Below are positions 18,588 to 27,622 of a DNA stretch of 64,000 bases, piece by piece; position 1 is the first letter of the stretch; every line of letters begins with the position of its first letter. Where the stretch lies: contig JBBQWR010000002.1 in NCBI GenBank assembly GCA_038210495.1, forward strand, positions 62,001 through 126,000. The letters are read 5' to 3'. The notes under the pieces were generated by a model. It was not told where the DNA came from, did no database searches, and was given only the letters and a program-made list of their open reading frames with translations. Position numbers and translations under genes: made by a program. Origin of the DNA: JBBQWR01 sp038210495 (lineage in GTDB: Bacteria; Planctomycetota; Planctomycetia; Pirellulales; DATAWG01).

Positions 18588-19274
18588 ATGGCGCAACGCT
18601 CGCTCGCCAAACGGCTCTGGTACGATTTTCTGCACGTTGCTTGCCGGCTGGCCGGGGTGCTGGTGTTCGGCATCCGCTGCCGGGGACGAGAGCACGTGCC
18701 GGCGACCGGCGGCGGGCTGGTGCTCTCGAACCATCAGAGCCATCTCGATCCGGTGCTGGCGGGTTTGGCGGCCGATCGACGGCTGAACTATTTGGCCCGG
18801 CAGACGCTGTTTCGTTTCGCTCCGTTTCGCTGGCTGATCGATTCGCTCGACGCCATTCCGCTCGATCGCGAGGGGCTCGGCTTGGCCGGGCTCAAGGAGA
18901 CCCTCAAGCGGCTCAAACGGGGCGAACTCGTCTTGATCTTTCCCGAGGGCACGCGAACCCGAGACGGCGCCGTCGGGCCGCTTAAGCCCGGCTTTTGCGC
19001 ATTGGCTAGGCGAGCCCGCGTGCCGCTTGTGCTGCTGGGCATTGACGGCGCCTACGATTCTTGGCCCCGGTCCAGTCCGCTGCCGATGCCGGCCGCGATT
19101 CACATCCAATTCGGGCCGATTCTCACCCCCGCCGAAATCGAAAAGCTCGATGACGACGGCTTAATGGCCGAAGTCGACCGCCGGATTCGCGAGTGCCACT
19201 GCGCCGCGGCGGCGGCACGGCGCAGGGCGGCGGGGCAGGAGAGTCGGGAGACGGGAGTCGGGAGTCGGGAGTAA
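18588..19274 (+). CDS. plsC: 1-acyl-sn-glycerol-3-phosphate acyltransferase
   Basis: The 228-residue membrane-associated enzyme acylates lysophosphatidic acid to phosphatidic acid in phospholipid synthesis. The HX4D catalytic motif is NHQSHLDP near residue 45, the second block is AIPLDREG, and the third is FPEGTRTRDG. A hydrophobic N-terminal helix (LACRLAGVLVFG type) precedes the catalytic part. The ATG at 18588 was chosen over an in-frame TTG 9 nt upstream. The C-terminal tail ESRETGVGSRE and the TAA stop are encoded by repeat tract R4, so the tail is not family-conserved. Confidence 0.92.
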   Translation: MAQRSLAKRLWYDFLHVACRLAGVLVFGIRCRGREHVPATGGGLVLSNHQSHLDPVLAGLAADRRLNYLARQTLFRFAPFRWLIDSLDAIPLDREGLGLAGLKETLKRLKRGELVLIFPEGTRTRDGAVGPLKPGFCALARRARVPLVLLGIDGAYDSWPRSSPLPMPAAIHIQFGPILTPAEIEKLDDDGLMAEVDRRIRECHCAAAAARRRAAGQESRETGVGSRE

Positions 19275-19276
19275 GA
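19239..19276 (+). repeat. Repeat tract R4, left arm (supplies plsC stop)
   Basis: A tandem-like run of GGGAGTC/GGGAGAC words. It faces an inverted partner of CTCCC/GACTCCC words at 19359-19393, about 85 nt away. The left arm supplies the last codons and TAA of plsC. Confidence 0.7.
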
Positions 19277-19358
19277 TGGCGGCATTTTGCCGCTGATGGC
19301 AACTCACTGGGGATTCCGGCGACCCAAATCGCCCTTGCTCCTATCACCGGCATGCCTT

Positions 19359-19393
19359 CACTCCCTACTCCCGTCTCCCTACTCCCGACTCGC
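19359..19393 (-). repeat. Repeat tract R4, right arm
   Basis: CACTCCCTACTCCCGTCTCC and following bases form the inverted partner of the tract at the plsC end. It lies in the leader of the next gene, about 110 nt before its start codon. Confidence 0.65.
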
Positions 19394-19500
19394 GATTTTC
19401 ATTCCGCTCGATTGCTCCGTTCGAAGCTTTTTGCCATAATGCGGTTACGCCCATTCGGGCGTGCGCGGGGGCGCTTATCTAATTGTCAGGAGTTAATGCC

Positions 19501-20427
19501 ATGACTCGTCGTGCGCAGCGAGGCTTTACGTTGGTCGAACTGTTGGTGGTGATCACGATCATCGCCATGCTCATGGCCCTGCTAATTCCCGTGGTGGGTC
19601 GTGCTCGCGAGAGCGGCCGCCGCACCCAATGCGTGAACAATCAGCGAAACATCGCCCAGGCGCTGAACTTGTACGCCGGGCAAAGCAACGGCCTGATTCC
19701 CCCTTCGCTGTCGATGTCGCCCAAAGATAGCAGTGGCAATCAAGTTCTCTGGGGTTGGGCCCAACCGCTGTTTGGATATATGGGACGAAACGATCTCACA
19801 TTCAGCCAAGGCCAGCCCAATCCGATCAACGCCGGTTCTCCCCCGGCACTTGCGCTAGTCGTGTGCCCGAGCGACGCGACGAAGATTGCCGGCGGCGCCA
19901 TGTCGTATGTGGTCAACGGCGGCTGCCCCAACGGTAGCGGCTCGGCGAGTATCCCTGTCGATTGGTCGGCCAACGGCGTATGGGATTCCCGCGTGCCAGG
20001 GACCGCCCCCATCCAGCGGACGACATTGGACTTCGTCGGCCATCACGACGGGACAAGCACGACCGTGGCGGTCAGCGAGAACCTCGACGCCAAGACGTAC
20101 GTCGGCAGCAATAGCAATGAGGCGGGTCAGTGTATTCTCTGGGACGCCTCGGGCAGCATCAAAGGTTTCAATCAAGACGTCGGTGTCGCTATCGACAATC
20201 AACATGCCCGACCTTCGAGTAACCACCCGGGGGGCGCGGTCGTTGCCTATGTCGACAGCCACGTCGTCTTCATTCAAGACTCGATCGACCCGAAGGTCTG
20301 GGCGGCCCTGATGACCTCGTTCGGCGCCCAAGCCGGCCCCCCGGGCCAAGCCGTGACCGCCGGCAACAGTTACCAGACCTATCAAGCGTCGGTTACGCTC
20401 GATTCGAGCAAGATTCCCTCGAACTAA
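19501..20427 (+). CDS. DUF1559-family pseudopilin-like protein
   Basis: The 308-residue protein has a type IV prepilin-type N terminus (MTRRAQRGFTLVELLVVITI) with G/F cleavage site and conserved Glu5, followed by a hydrophobic helix. The exported domain has CVNNQRNIAQALNLYA and ends with HPGGAVVAYVDSHVVFI, a variant of the H-x9-DG motif of planctomycete DUF1559 proteins (here DS). The ATG at 19501 has AGGAG 8 nt upstream, better than the TTG 18 nt before it. These proteins are processed by prepilin peptidase and thought to be surface or pseudopilus components. It precedes the PEP-CTERM giant on the same strand. Confidence 0.9.
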   Translation: MTRRAQRGFTLVELLVVITIIAMLMALLIPVVGRARESGRRTQCVNNQRNIAQALNLYAGQSNGLIPPSLSMSPKDSSGNQVLWGWAQPLFGYMGRNDLTFSQGQPNPINAGSPPALALVVCPSDATKIAGGAMSYVVNGGCPNGSGSASIPVDWSANGVWDSRVPGTAPIQRTTLDFVGHHDGTSTTVAVSENLDAKTYVGSNSNEAGQCILWDASGSIKGFNQDVGVAIDNQHARPSSNHPGGAVVAYVDSHVVFIQDSIDPKVWAALMTSFGAQAGPPGQAVTAGNSYQTYQASVTLDSSKIPSN

Positions 20428-20525
20428 TCGGGGGTAGTGATCCAGTCGGTTCGCGATCCTAGGCCGGCCGCGAATCGGTTGCTTCGGAATTTTCTCAGTC
20501 GTTCGTTAAAAAAAATCAAATTTCG

Positions 20526-20554
20526 TTGCACGCTTGCGAGAGTTTAACTATAAA
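20526..20554 (+). promoter_or_regulatory. Sigma-70-like promoter for the PEP-CTERM giant
   Basis: TTGCAC and TATAAA are separated by exactly 17 bp, directly downstream of an A-rich run (TTAAAAAAAATCAAATTT). The -10 element lies about 48 nt before the chosen ATG at 20603. The spacing and near-consensus boxes make this one of the clearest promoters in the window. Confidence 0.55.
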
Positions 20555-20602
20555 GAGTATCTCTTCTCGCAGGGTGTCACCCTAATTCAGGAATTATCGC
20601 TT

Positions 20603-23600
20603 ATGCAACGCACTCGCAATGCTTTGATTGCACCCAAACTTGAGTTGCTCATTGTCGGATCGCTCGGTCTGGCAATCGCCGCGATCTGCGGCCTATCGGC
20701 AAGCACGGCCCACGGCCAGGGGAATCTTGTCCAAAATGGCGACTTCTCGGCCGATGCGCCGCAGTTTGCGCAGTGGCCCGGTTATTTTGGTGAGAACGGC
20801 GGCAATTCTGCCAACCCGCTCTCGACTGCGACCCTCAATTGGACGCTCTCTAGCTCTAGCGGCAGCCTTGGCAACATGGGGATCAACGGCACGTTGACTC
20901 AGTCCAACCCAACCTCGACTGTGTTTGGGCCGGCCAATACGGCGCCCTCATTCCTCTTCTCGCAGACCGCCGATGGCTCGGCGAGCCAGACGTTCAGCAC
21001 CCCCGACAGTCATATTTACGGTCTGCAATTCGACGCGGCCCAGCGCAATAATGGGGCCACGAATGCCGCCTGGGATGTCCAGATCGACGGCAGCCCGCTT
21101 CTCAACACGGGCAATCTGAGCAACGATCACTTTAACCATTACGGGAAGGTTCTGTCGGTCGCCCCGAGCGTAGCCCATACGGTCACGTTCAATGCCAACG
21201 CTTACGCCGGCGACGCGGCGGCGGACCTCACGAATGTGCAGATCACCGACCTTTCGACGGTCTGGAAAGGGGGGGTCAGCAGCACGCTGGGGGGCCCGGA
21301 CAATAATTTCGCCGTCGGCAATCTGAATTACGCCGGCGCGACGGCCATCAGCCCGACGCTCCATTTTAACGACGCCGATGGCGCCGGAGGCCCGGTCGCC
21401 AACAACATCACGACGGTCGCCGGCGGCGTTTCGACCGCCACGCTGAGCTTCAACAACAGCACGGCGACCAACTATTCTCTCACCAGCAGCGATTCGACCG
21501 GCGTATTTGGGTCGACGGCGATTGCCAAGACGGGTTCCGGGCTCCTCGATTTGTATGGAGTCAACACATTTACGGGCGGGACGACTGTCACCGGCGGCAA
21601 CGCTCGGGCCCTCAATTCGCAGGCCCTGGGAACCGGCCCCGTCACGATCGGCAATGGCAATTATTTGATGCTCTGGTGGAACACCGGGAGCTCGACGATC
21701 GCCAACGATTTCTTCCTCAACGGGATCGGCCAGGTTCAGGGGGGCACGCAAAAATCGGCCATCTACGCGGACGCTGGCGGGGCAGGATACGCACTTTATA
21801 CCGCCACGGGAACGATTACGCTCAATGCCACTTCGGACATCGGCGGATACAGATTCGGAAGCACTTTCAACGATTTGTTGGTGACGGGAAAGGTGACCGG
21901 CCCCGGCGGCCTGGTGAAAACCGGCGATAACATCACGGCTCTTTCCAATACGACAAACGACTACACCGGCGGAACCACGATCGCGCGCGGTTATCTGGAG
22001 GTCGACGATCAAGCCGCCGTACCGGGAAGTCTCGAAGTTCAATCGGGCGGCTCGCTGGACGTGAATCTCATCTCCGGGTCATTTACCAAACCGTTCAGCA
22101 TGACCGGCGCCGATCCGGGGATCTCCGCCCGCACCGGAAACCAGACCATCACGAGCACGATCACCATCGACGCCACTCCGGGCGCGCTGCATCTTACCGG
22201 ATTCGGTCGGGAGCAGGGGAACCATGTGCTGACATTGCAGAATGAATCGCTTGCGCTCGGCGCCAAGTCGCTGGCGGTCAATGGCACCGCGGGGCGCGGC
22301 AACGTCGATTCCATCGCCGATGCCCTGACCCAGTTGAACGTGCTCGATGGCTCGACCATCTCCACAAACGCCGACGTGATCGTGCAGCGCGGCGCGCTCC
22401 AAGTTCAAGGGACCAGTTCCTTGACCGTCGGCGGAACGGTCCGCAGCACAGACGCTTGGAGCGACCTGATCATCCAAGACACGGCGACGGTGACCGCGAC
22501 GGGCGGCGTCAACTTTAGCGCCATCGCTTCGCAGTTGTCGTTAAATGGCGGCACGCTCATCACGCCATCGATCTGGGGAAACACATATGGCAACGGGTCT
22601 AGCCGCACGGTATTCAACGGCACGCGGATCGTGGCCAGCGCCGACAGTAGCGACTTTTTGAAGATGTCGAACGACGGCGATGGGGCCGCCCATAGCGCCG
22701 CGGCCAATCTCGCCAGCGGTGGCGCAATCATCGACACCAATGGCCACGCCGTTACGATCGCCAACCAAATGTCGAACCAGCCCTTTAACAATGGCGCGCT
22801 GACTAAATTAGGGGCGGGAACGCTCACGCTCACCGCGCTCAACAGCTACACCGGCCCGACGACGATTAGTGGCGGCACTCTGCGGGTTGTTCCCTTAGGT
22901 GGCCTCATGGCGGCGGTCGCCAATTCGGGCTTCGAAGCGCCGGTCAAAGGGCTCGGTGGTTTTGAATATAATCCCACCGGCGGGCCGTGGACTTTTACCG
23001 GCGGCGCGGGCGTCTCCTACCAAGGTCCGTGGTTCTTCAACACGGCTTACGAAGGACATCAAGCCGCGTTCATTCAAGGGGGTGATGGGACTTTGGCGGG
23101 CGCTTCGATCACGCAAACCGTGAACATGGCGAGCACGGGGAACTACACGTTTACCTTTGCCGCCGAAGCTCGCTCGGGCACCAGCGGCGACAATCTTGCG
23201 CTGCAGGTCGATGGGGTCCAGATCGGCTCGTGGACGGCGGGCCAATTCGGTCAGAATAGTTTTACAATGTTCTCGGCGACGGCCACTGGGTTGACGGCTG
23301 GACCGCACACGATCAGTTTCGTAGGAACTAATGCCGGAGGCGACACGACCACGATCATCGACAACGTGGAGATCGGCACAGCGACCCCGCTCCCTTCGGT
23401 GACGGCCGTCAGTTTGACGGCGCCCGGCGCAACGCTCGATGTGGGCGCGGCCAATCAGACGATTGCATCCCTGTCCAATAACGTGATGGGGCCGGGCACG
23501 GGCACGATTCTCGTCGCCTCGGGCGGCACGCTGACGATCAACTCGGCCGGACCATTTTCTCTAACGGGCGCGCTCAACGTGGGCGTGGTGGGCGACAGTG

Positions 23601-24268
23601 GCGGTACGCTCGCGATCAACAGCGCTTCGATGACGCTCGCCAATGATAGCTCTCTGCATGTCAATGCCGGCACAGTCGTGTTCAACCCGGGGAGCGGCAC
23701 GAGCGGCGGCATTGGCACGAACGTCACCGCCACGATAGCGTCCGGCGCAACGCTCGAACTGGCCAACTCGGTTCCCGTGCCTTTGCCGGTCGCCTTTCGC
23801 GTGAAAGTCGTCAATAGCGGCACGCTGCAAGTCGACGCGACCGGCGTGCAAGAGGTCGGTGGGATCGACGGCGATGGCATTCACACACCCGGCAGCGTGA
23901 TCGTCAACGGCAGCCTGACGGCCGACCACATCAACCAAAGCTCGCTCTCGATTGGCGCGGGGGGGATATTCACGATCGCCGCCTCGAATCCAGACGGAAC
24001 TCCGATTGACCCCTTGGTCTCGCCGTCATTCCAGACTAGCGGCAGTCGCATGCTGTTGGCCAATTCGCTGCTACCGCTCAGCATGCTTTCGGGCAATAGC
24101 TCCGCGCTGCTGTCGAGTGGCGGCGGAGCGAGCCTGGCAAATGGATTGTCGCTGGGCGGGTCGGCAGGCGGAATTTCCGCCGTGCCCGAGCCATCCACGC
24201 TCGTTCTGTTGAGCTTGGGCCTGGCCGGCTTGTGCCTGCGTCGCCGTCTTCGTGGAAAAGTATCTTGA
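20603..24268 (+). CDS. Giant secreted beta-strand-repeat protein with PEP-CTERM sorting signal
   Basis: The 1221-residue protein starts at ATG 20603 with CAGGAAT upstream and has a signal peptide (LELLIVGSLGLAIAAICG...AHGQ). After GNLVQNGDF, a DUF642/CBM-like start, come several autotransporter-associated beta-strand repeats, for example NTFTGGTTVTGG, NDYTGGTTIARG and LNSYTGPTTISGGTLRV. A second carbohydrate-binding-like module lies around residues 770-920 (NSGFEAPVKGLGGF...TIIDNVEIG). The protein ends with VPEPSTLVLLSLGLAGLCL and an RRRLRGK tail, the PEP-CTERM motif, TM helix and basic end recognised by exosortase-type systems. A beta-helical surface adhesin or matrix protein is likely. No exosortase lies in the window. 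Confidence 0.9.
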   Translation: MQRTRNALIAPKLELLIVGSLGLAIAAICGLSASTAHGQGNLVQNGDFSADAPQFAQWPGYFGENGGNSANPLSTATLNWTLSSSSGSLGNMGINGTLTQSNPTSTVFGPANTAPSFLFSQTADGSASQTFSTPDSHIYGLQFDAAQRNNGATNAAWDVQIDGSPLLNTGNLSNDHFNHYGKVLSVAPSVAHTVTFNANAYAGDAAADLTNVQITDLSTVWKGGVSSTLGGPDNNFAVGNLNYAGATAISPTLHFNDADGAGGPVANNITTVAGGVSTATLSFNNSTATNYSLTSSDSTGVFGSTAIAKTGSGLLDLYGVNTFTGGTTVTGGNARALNSQALGTGPVTIGNGNYLMLWWNTGSSTIANDFFLNGIGQVQGGTQKSAIYADAGGAGYALYTATGTITLNATSDIGGYRFGSTFNDLLVTGKVTGPGGLVKTGDNITALSNTTNDYTGGTTIARGYLEVDDQAAVPGSLEVQSGGSLDVNLISGSFTKPFSMTGADPGISARTGNQTITSTITIDATPGALHLTGFGREQGNHVLTLQNESLALGAKSLAVNGTAGRGNVDSIADALTQLNVLDGSTISTNADVIVQRGALQVQGTSSLTVGGTVRSTDAWSDLIIQDTATVTATGGVNFSAIASQLSLNGGTLITPSIWGNTYGNGSSRTVFNGTRIVASADSSDFLKMSNDGDGAAHSAAANLASGGAIIDTNGHAVTIANQMSNQPFNNGALTKLGAGTLTLTALNSYTGPTTISGGTLRVVPLGGLMAAVANSGFEAPVKGLGGFEYNPTGGPWTFTGGAGVSYQGPWFFNTAYEGHQAAFIQGGDGTLAGASITQTVNMASTGNYTFTFAAEARSGTSGDNLALQVDGVQIGSWTAGQFGQNSFTMFSATATGLTAGPHTISFVGTNAGGDTTTIIDNVEIGTATPLPSVTAVSLTAPGATLDVGAANQTIASLSNNVMGPGTGTILVASGGTLTINSAGPFSLTGALNVGVVGDSGGTLAINSASMTLANDSSLHVNAGTVVFNPGSGTSGGIGTNVTATIASGATLELANSVPVPLPVAFRVKVVNSGTLQVDATGVQEVGGIDGDGIHTPGSVIVNGSLTADHINQSSLSIGAGGIFTIAASNPDGTPIDPLVSPSFQTSGSRMLLANSLLPLSMLSGNSSALLSSGGGASLANGLSLGGSAGGISAVPEPSTLVLLSLGLAGLCLRRRLRGKVS

Positions 24269-24319
24269 TTCTCTTTTGAGGGTCATCGCGGCAAAGCACG
24301 GAAATGCGGAGTCACAGCG

Positions 24320-25372
24320 GTGTCGCCAAGGCGGGTCAATTCGAACGGATACCGCGCCCCGGGCGGCGATCCGCGCGGATTCACGCTGGTCGAATTACTG
24401 GTGGTCATTGCGATCATCGGGATCTTAATTGCCACCTTGTTGCCGGCCGTGCAGGCTGCGCGCGAGTCGGCGCGGCGAATGACTTGCTCCAACAATCTGA
24501 AGCAGATTGGAGTGGCCGTCCAGAATTACGAATCGGGATTCAAGGTCCTGCCGGCCGGCGGAATGGGAGTCGCCGCCACGCATGGCTGGGCCTGGGGTCA
24601 TAGCTGGAGCGTCTCCATCCTGGCATTCATCGAAGAGGCGAACCTTTATAAGCAGTTCGATTTCAAGAGCAGCGCCGCCTACAACTGGGACACCGGCTTG
24701 CTCTATACGTTTCCGGGGGGCAGTTATTGGGGCAACGCCCACAACGCCAAGTTGCTCGGGGGCGTAACGATCTCCTGGCTCACGTGCCCCAGTTCGCCGC
24801 TGCCCATATATGGACTGATCGGCAGCGAGCCGCCCGGTGGAGGATTGGGCATCGTTTCGCCCATGTACACGGCCATCGCCGGGGCGAGCGACGATCGCTC
24901 GACGAAGAGCTACGACGCCAATTCGTATCCTCACTCGGCGACCGGCCTGCAAAGCAATGGCGGGGCCATGATTCCCTACATTCACAATCGCATCTCCGAC
25001 ATTCGCGACGGCACGTCGAAAACGATGATGATCGGCGAGCAGTCCGATTACTGCACGGACGCCTCGGGCCAAAAGATCGACTGCCGCAGCGACTATGGCC
25101 ATACGTTCACGATGGGCGTCGACCTGACGGACAACCGCTTCTTCAACGGCACGACCGTTCGCTATGCGATCAACGACAAGAACTGGAACAACGTCGGCGT
25201 GGGTTCGACGTACTATGGGTGCAACCGCCCGATTCAGTCGGCCCATCCGGGCGGAGTGAACGTGGTGATGGTCGATGGCTCGGTCCATTTTCTGGATGAT
25301 TCGCTGGATTTGAAAACACTCTACAATCTATCGAACCGCGACGATGGCCATTCGATCAAGACGATTTGGTAG
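24320..25372 (+). CDS. DUF1559-family pseudopilin-like protein
   Basis: The 350-residue protein begins at GTG 24320. Prepilin motif RGFTLVELLVVIAIIGIL spans residues 19-36, followed by AAREAARR-like ARESARRMTCSNNLKQIGVA, characteristic of DUF1559. The C-terminal part contains HPGGVNVVMVDGSVHFLDD, a canonical H-x9-DG motif. About 50 nt separate it from the upstream PEP-CTERM gene, and the small lipoprotein gene follows after 88 nt, so co-transcription is plausible. Expected location is the cell envelope after prepilin peptidase processing; individual function is unknown. Confidence 0.92.
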   Translation: MSPRRVNSNGYRAPGGDPRGFTLVELLVVIAIIGILIATLLPAVQAARESARRMTCSNNLKQIGVAVQNYESGFKVLPAGGMGVAATHGWAWGHSWSVSILAFIEEANLYKQFDFKSSAAYNWDTGLLYTFPGGSYWGNAHNAKLLGGVTISWLTCPSSPLPIYGLIGSEPPGGGLGIVSPMYTAIAGASDDRSTKSYDANSYPHSATGLQSNGGAMIPYIHNRISDIRDGTSKTMMIGEQSDYCTDASGQKIDCRSDYGHTFTMGVDLTDNRFFNGTTVRYAINDKNWNNVGVGSTYYGCNRPIQSAHPGGVNVVMVDGSVHFLDDSLDLKTLYNLSNRDDGHSIKTIW

Positions 25373-25460
25373 GCGATCGATCGCCGACCCATCGAAGCGA
25401 GAATCGCGTCGCCAAAAGCCGAACCGGCGAACCCCCATTTTTCCTCCTACCCGTTCGAGC

Positions 25461-25916
25461 ATGAGCCTTTCCACTCGCGGCTGTTCGTTGGCCGTCGGCA
25501 TGCTGATCGCCGTGATTGGCTGTTCGCGCGGGCCGCAATTCCCGTGGGGCACGGCGAGTGGGAAAGTGCTGCTCGACGGACAGCCCGTGGTCGGCGGCTG
25601 CGTCGTGTTCGAAAACCGGGAATTGGGGGTCTCTCGGCTCGCGGCCCTCGATTCCGAGGGACATTTCACCGAGACGAGCATCGGGTACGCCGGTTTGCCG
25701 GCGGGCAAATATCGCGTCGCGGTCACGTCTCAACTCATCTCCAAGGGAGATTTCGTTCCGGTGGCTCGACCCGACCCCGACAAGCGCCAGATGGCGGCCA
25801 CTGCAATCCCCGAAAAGTATCACGGCGCCGAAACGAGCGATTTAATCGCGATCGTTAAGGAGGGCCGCAATCCGCCGTTCACATTCGATCTGAAGACGGC
25901 CGACACGACTGAGTAG
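25461..25916 (+). CDS. Small lipoprotein with carboxypeptidase-regulatory-like fold
   Basis: The 151-residue product begins at ATG 25461, the start that places a signal peptide and lipobox (LIAVIGC, Cys near residue 21) at the N terminus. An in-frame extension upstream is unlikely. The mature part shows GKVLLDGQPVVGGCVVFEN and GYAGLPAGKYRVAV, the pattern of a transthyretin/carboxypeptidase-regulatory-like beta-sandwich. Such lipoproteins commonly follow DUF1559 genes in Planctomycetes. The role is unknown, and the pairing suggests a joint envelope function. Confidence 0.82.
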   Translation: MSLSTRGCSLAVGMLIAVIGCSRGPQFPWGTASGKVLLDGQPVVGGCVVFENRELGVSRLAALDSEGHFTETSIGYAGLPAGKYRVAVTSQLISKGDFVPVARPDPDKRQMAATAIPEKYHGAETSDLIAIVKEGRNPPFTFDLKTADTTE

Positions 25917-26008
25917 CGACGCGGCCGGATTGAACGGCCTTGTCGTGCATGGTTTTTACCGGCACGGAACGCTTCACAAGGTACTTTAGACTTGAAACGA
26001 GGCGCCCG

Positions 26009-26707
26009 ATGCGACATTATATTTTGGCGGCAACGTTCGGGTTGACCATTGCATTTCCTTCCATGGCCGCTTTTCGAGCCGCCGCGGATGAAGGACCTGC
26101 GCCGCGGACGGGGGTCGAAGTTTGGGGGCAACGCTTGCAAAAGCAAATGCCCAAGGGCTGGACTCTGACGGCCCAAGGGAGCGAAATCGCGATCGAGCGA
26201 AATGAGCCGGTCTTGTTCGCGCTCGCGCAAATCAACGCTCCGGCCGCCAGCCCGGAGACGCCGCCGGCGCGGGCCGATTTACAGCGGGGCGTGTATCGAC
26301 TCCGCTTGCGGTTCGGCGATCGGGTGAGCGTGGACGAGTATCAGAAACTGGTGGCCGAAAACACGGCCGCCGCTCGCCACTTGGAGGCTCTTCAGCAAAA
26401 GCTCGGGCTGCCGCACAAGTTCGACGATTTCATCGCCACGACGGCCGAAGAGAAGGAGCGGCTGCAAGCATACCGCGAGGCGGAGGCCAAGATCGTCGTC
26501 CGCGACCTGCCCGATTTGTACAGCCCCGAGCACGGCATTCGCTTGTTTCAATCGTGGAGTTCGTTGGCGTACGTCGCCGATCGAAAGACGGCGGATGAGT
26601 GCAAGGCCGTTCGAGAATCGGCGCTGAAATGTTTCGGAATGTATGAAACCGGCGCCGCAGCCAACCGAGAAGACCTCGGAAGACCGGAGCCCGCAGCGAG
26701 GCCGTAG
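26009..26707 (+). CDS. Secreted protein of unknown function
   Basis: The 232-residue protein starts at ATG 26009 (GAAACGAGG upstream) with a signal peptide MRHYILAATFGLTIAFPSMA. The mature part has GVEVWGQRLQKQMPKGWTL, a helical stretch of about 100 residues (VDEYQKLVAENTAAARHLEALQ split by turns) and DLYSPEHGIRLFQSW. No family is recognised. The C terminus is polar. It stands between the DUF1559-associated lipoprotein and a YbjQ-type gene. Export is clear; any activity is not. Confidence 0.7.
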   Translation: MRHYILAATFGLTIAFPSMAAFRAAADEGPAPRTGVEVWGQRLQKQMPKGWTLTAQGSEIAIERNEPVLFALAQINAPAASPETPPARADLQRGVYRLRLRFGDRVSVDEYQKLVAENTAAARHLEALQQKLGLPHKFDDFIATTAEEKERLQAYREAEAKIVVRDLPDLYSPEHGIRLFQSWSSLAYVADRKTADECKAVRESALKCFGMYETGAAANREDLGRPEPAARP

Positions 26708-26730
26708 TGGATTTCGCTCGTTTGTTCCAT

Positions 26731-26760
26731 CGCTCGCCACTCACCACTCACCACTCGCTT
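26731..26760 (+). repeat. Repeat tract R5, copy 1 (CACTC words)
   Basis: CGCTCGCCACTCACCACTCA and CCACTCGCTT lie immediately before the start of the YbjQ-family gene. A very similar tract precedes rdgB at 54664-54691. Confidence 0.65.
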
Positions 26761-26766
26761 CCTGAA

Positions 26767-27102
26767 ATGATGCCCCCCATGATGGTCACTACCGGAAACG
26801 ACCTGCCCGGCTACGAAGTTACCGAGTTTCTTGGAGTTGTGCGCGGCGTGATCGTGCGTTCGCCGAGCATCAGTCAGGGTATCGTCGGCGGATTCAAGCA
26901 AATTTTCGGTGGCAATATTGCGGCCTATGCCAAGGTATGCGACGCCGCGCGGCAAGACGCCTTCGATCTGATGATCGAGCACGCCGGGCAACTCGGCGCC
27001 AACGCCATCATCGCGATGCGCTACGACGCCACGGAGTTCTCGCAGGCGACAACCGAAGTGCTGGCCTACGGCACGGCGGTGAGGGTCAGCCGGATTCAAT
27101 AG
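26767..27102 (+). CDS. YbjQ/UPF0145 family protein
   Basis: The 111-residue cytoplasmic protein belongs to the YbjQ (UPF0145) family of putative heavy-metal-binding pentamer-forming proteins. Recognisable segments are DLPGYEVTEFLGVVRGVIVRS, FGGNIAAYAKVCDAARQDAF, and GANAIIAMRYD. The start is one of the ATGs at 26767-26782; the longer in-frame GTG start would translate repeat tract R5 and is rejected. The biochemical role of the family is not established. Confidence 0.88.
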   Translation: MMPPMMVTTGNDLPGYEVTEFLGVVRGVIVRSPSISQGIVGGFKQIFGGNIAAYAKVCDAARQDAFDLMIEHAGQLGANAIIAMRYDATEFSQATTEVLAYGTAVRVSRIQ

Positions 27103-27228
27103 CCGACCGCCGCGGCCGGGTCCTCCTCGCGCTACTCCAGGCGCCTCGCTCCCTTTGCTACAATGGGGCGGATTGGCTCGTGGCGGATGCGGGCCTGGAG
27201 TGCGACTAGCGAACCATGGATCGGCGCG

Positions 27229-27456
27229 ATGGATGCAATTTTGAAGACCGGGCTTTATCGTTCGCTGGCCGAGGGGCACAAAGACGTCGAGCTTTGGCAG
27301 GAGAATTTTACGGAGGAGGGTTGGTCGTTCTTCTCGGTCGTCAGATTCACGAAGGGGGAGGCGACGATTTTGGCCGAGCTCCGCATGAAAGAGGGGCAGA
27401 TTCAGAATCGGGCTCGCGGAGCAGATGGGGCCGAGGCCTGGGTGGATACGGTGTAA
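27229..27456 (+). CDS. Small conserved-looking protein of unknown function
   Basis: The 75-residue product starts at ATG 27229 (MDAILKTGLYRS) and contains GWSFFSVVRFTKGEATILAEL. Codon use matches neighbouring genes. No family is recognised. It lies just upstream of a hairpin that separates it from the transhydrogenase genes, so it is probably not part of that operon. An in-frame upstream start at 27163 is possible. Confidence 0.55.
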   Translation: MDAILKTGLYRSLAEGHKDVELWQENFTEEGWSFFSVVRFTKGEATILAELRMKEGQIQNRARGADGAEAWVDTV

Positions 27457-27462
27457 GGAGCC

Positions 27463-27503
27463 CTCGCAAAACGGCCTGGGAGATGGCCCAGGGGTTTTGT
27501 GAG
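27463..27503 (+). terminator. Hairpin before transhydrogenase genes
   Basis: CTCGCAAAAC..CCTGGG pairs with CCCAGG..GTTTTGTGAG around a short AGATGG loop, forming a long imperfect stem just after the 75-residue gene. There is no U-tract, so it may attenuate or stabilise transcripts rather than act as a strong terminator. Confidence 0.5.
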
Positions 27504-27622
27504 CAGTTCCAAGTCAAACAGCCGCGCGGTTTGCCGATCCTCGGGCGGGCCACTTGCGTGCCCTTGACCAGCAGGTTAGCATTCGCGCTTCGCTTTCCCG
27601 CTGGTTTCCGCGAGCGCCGCGC

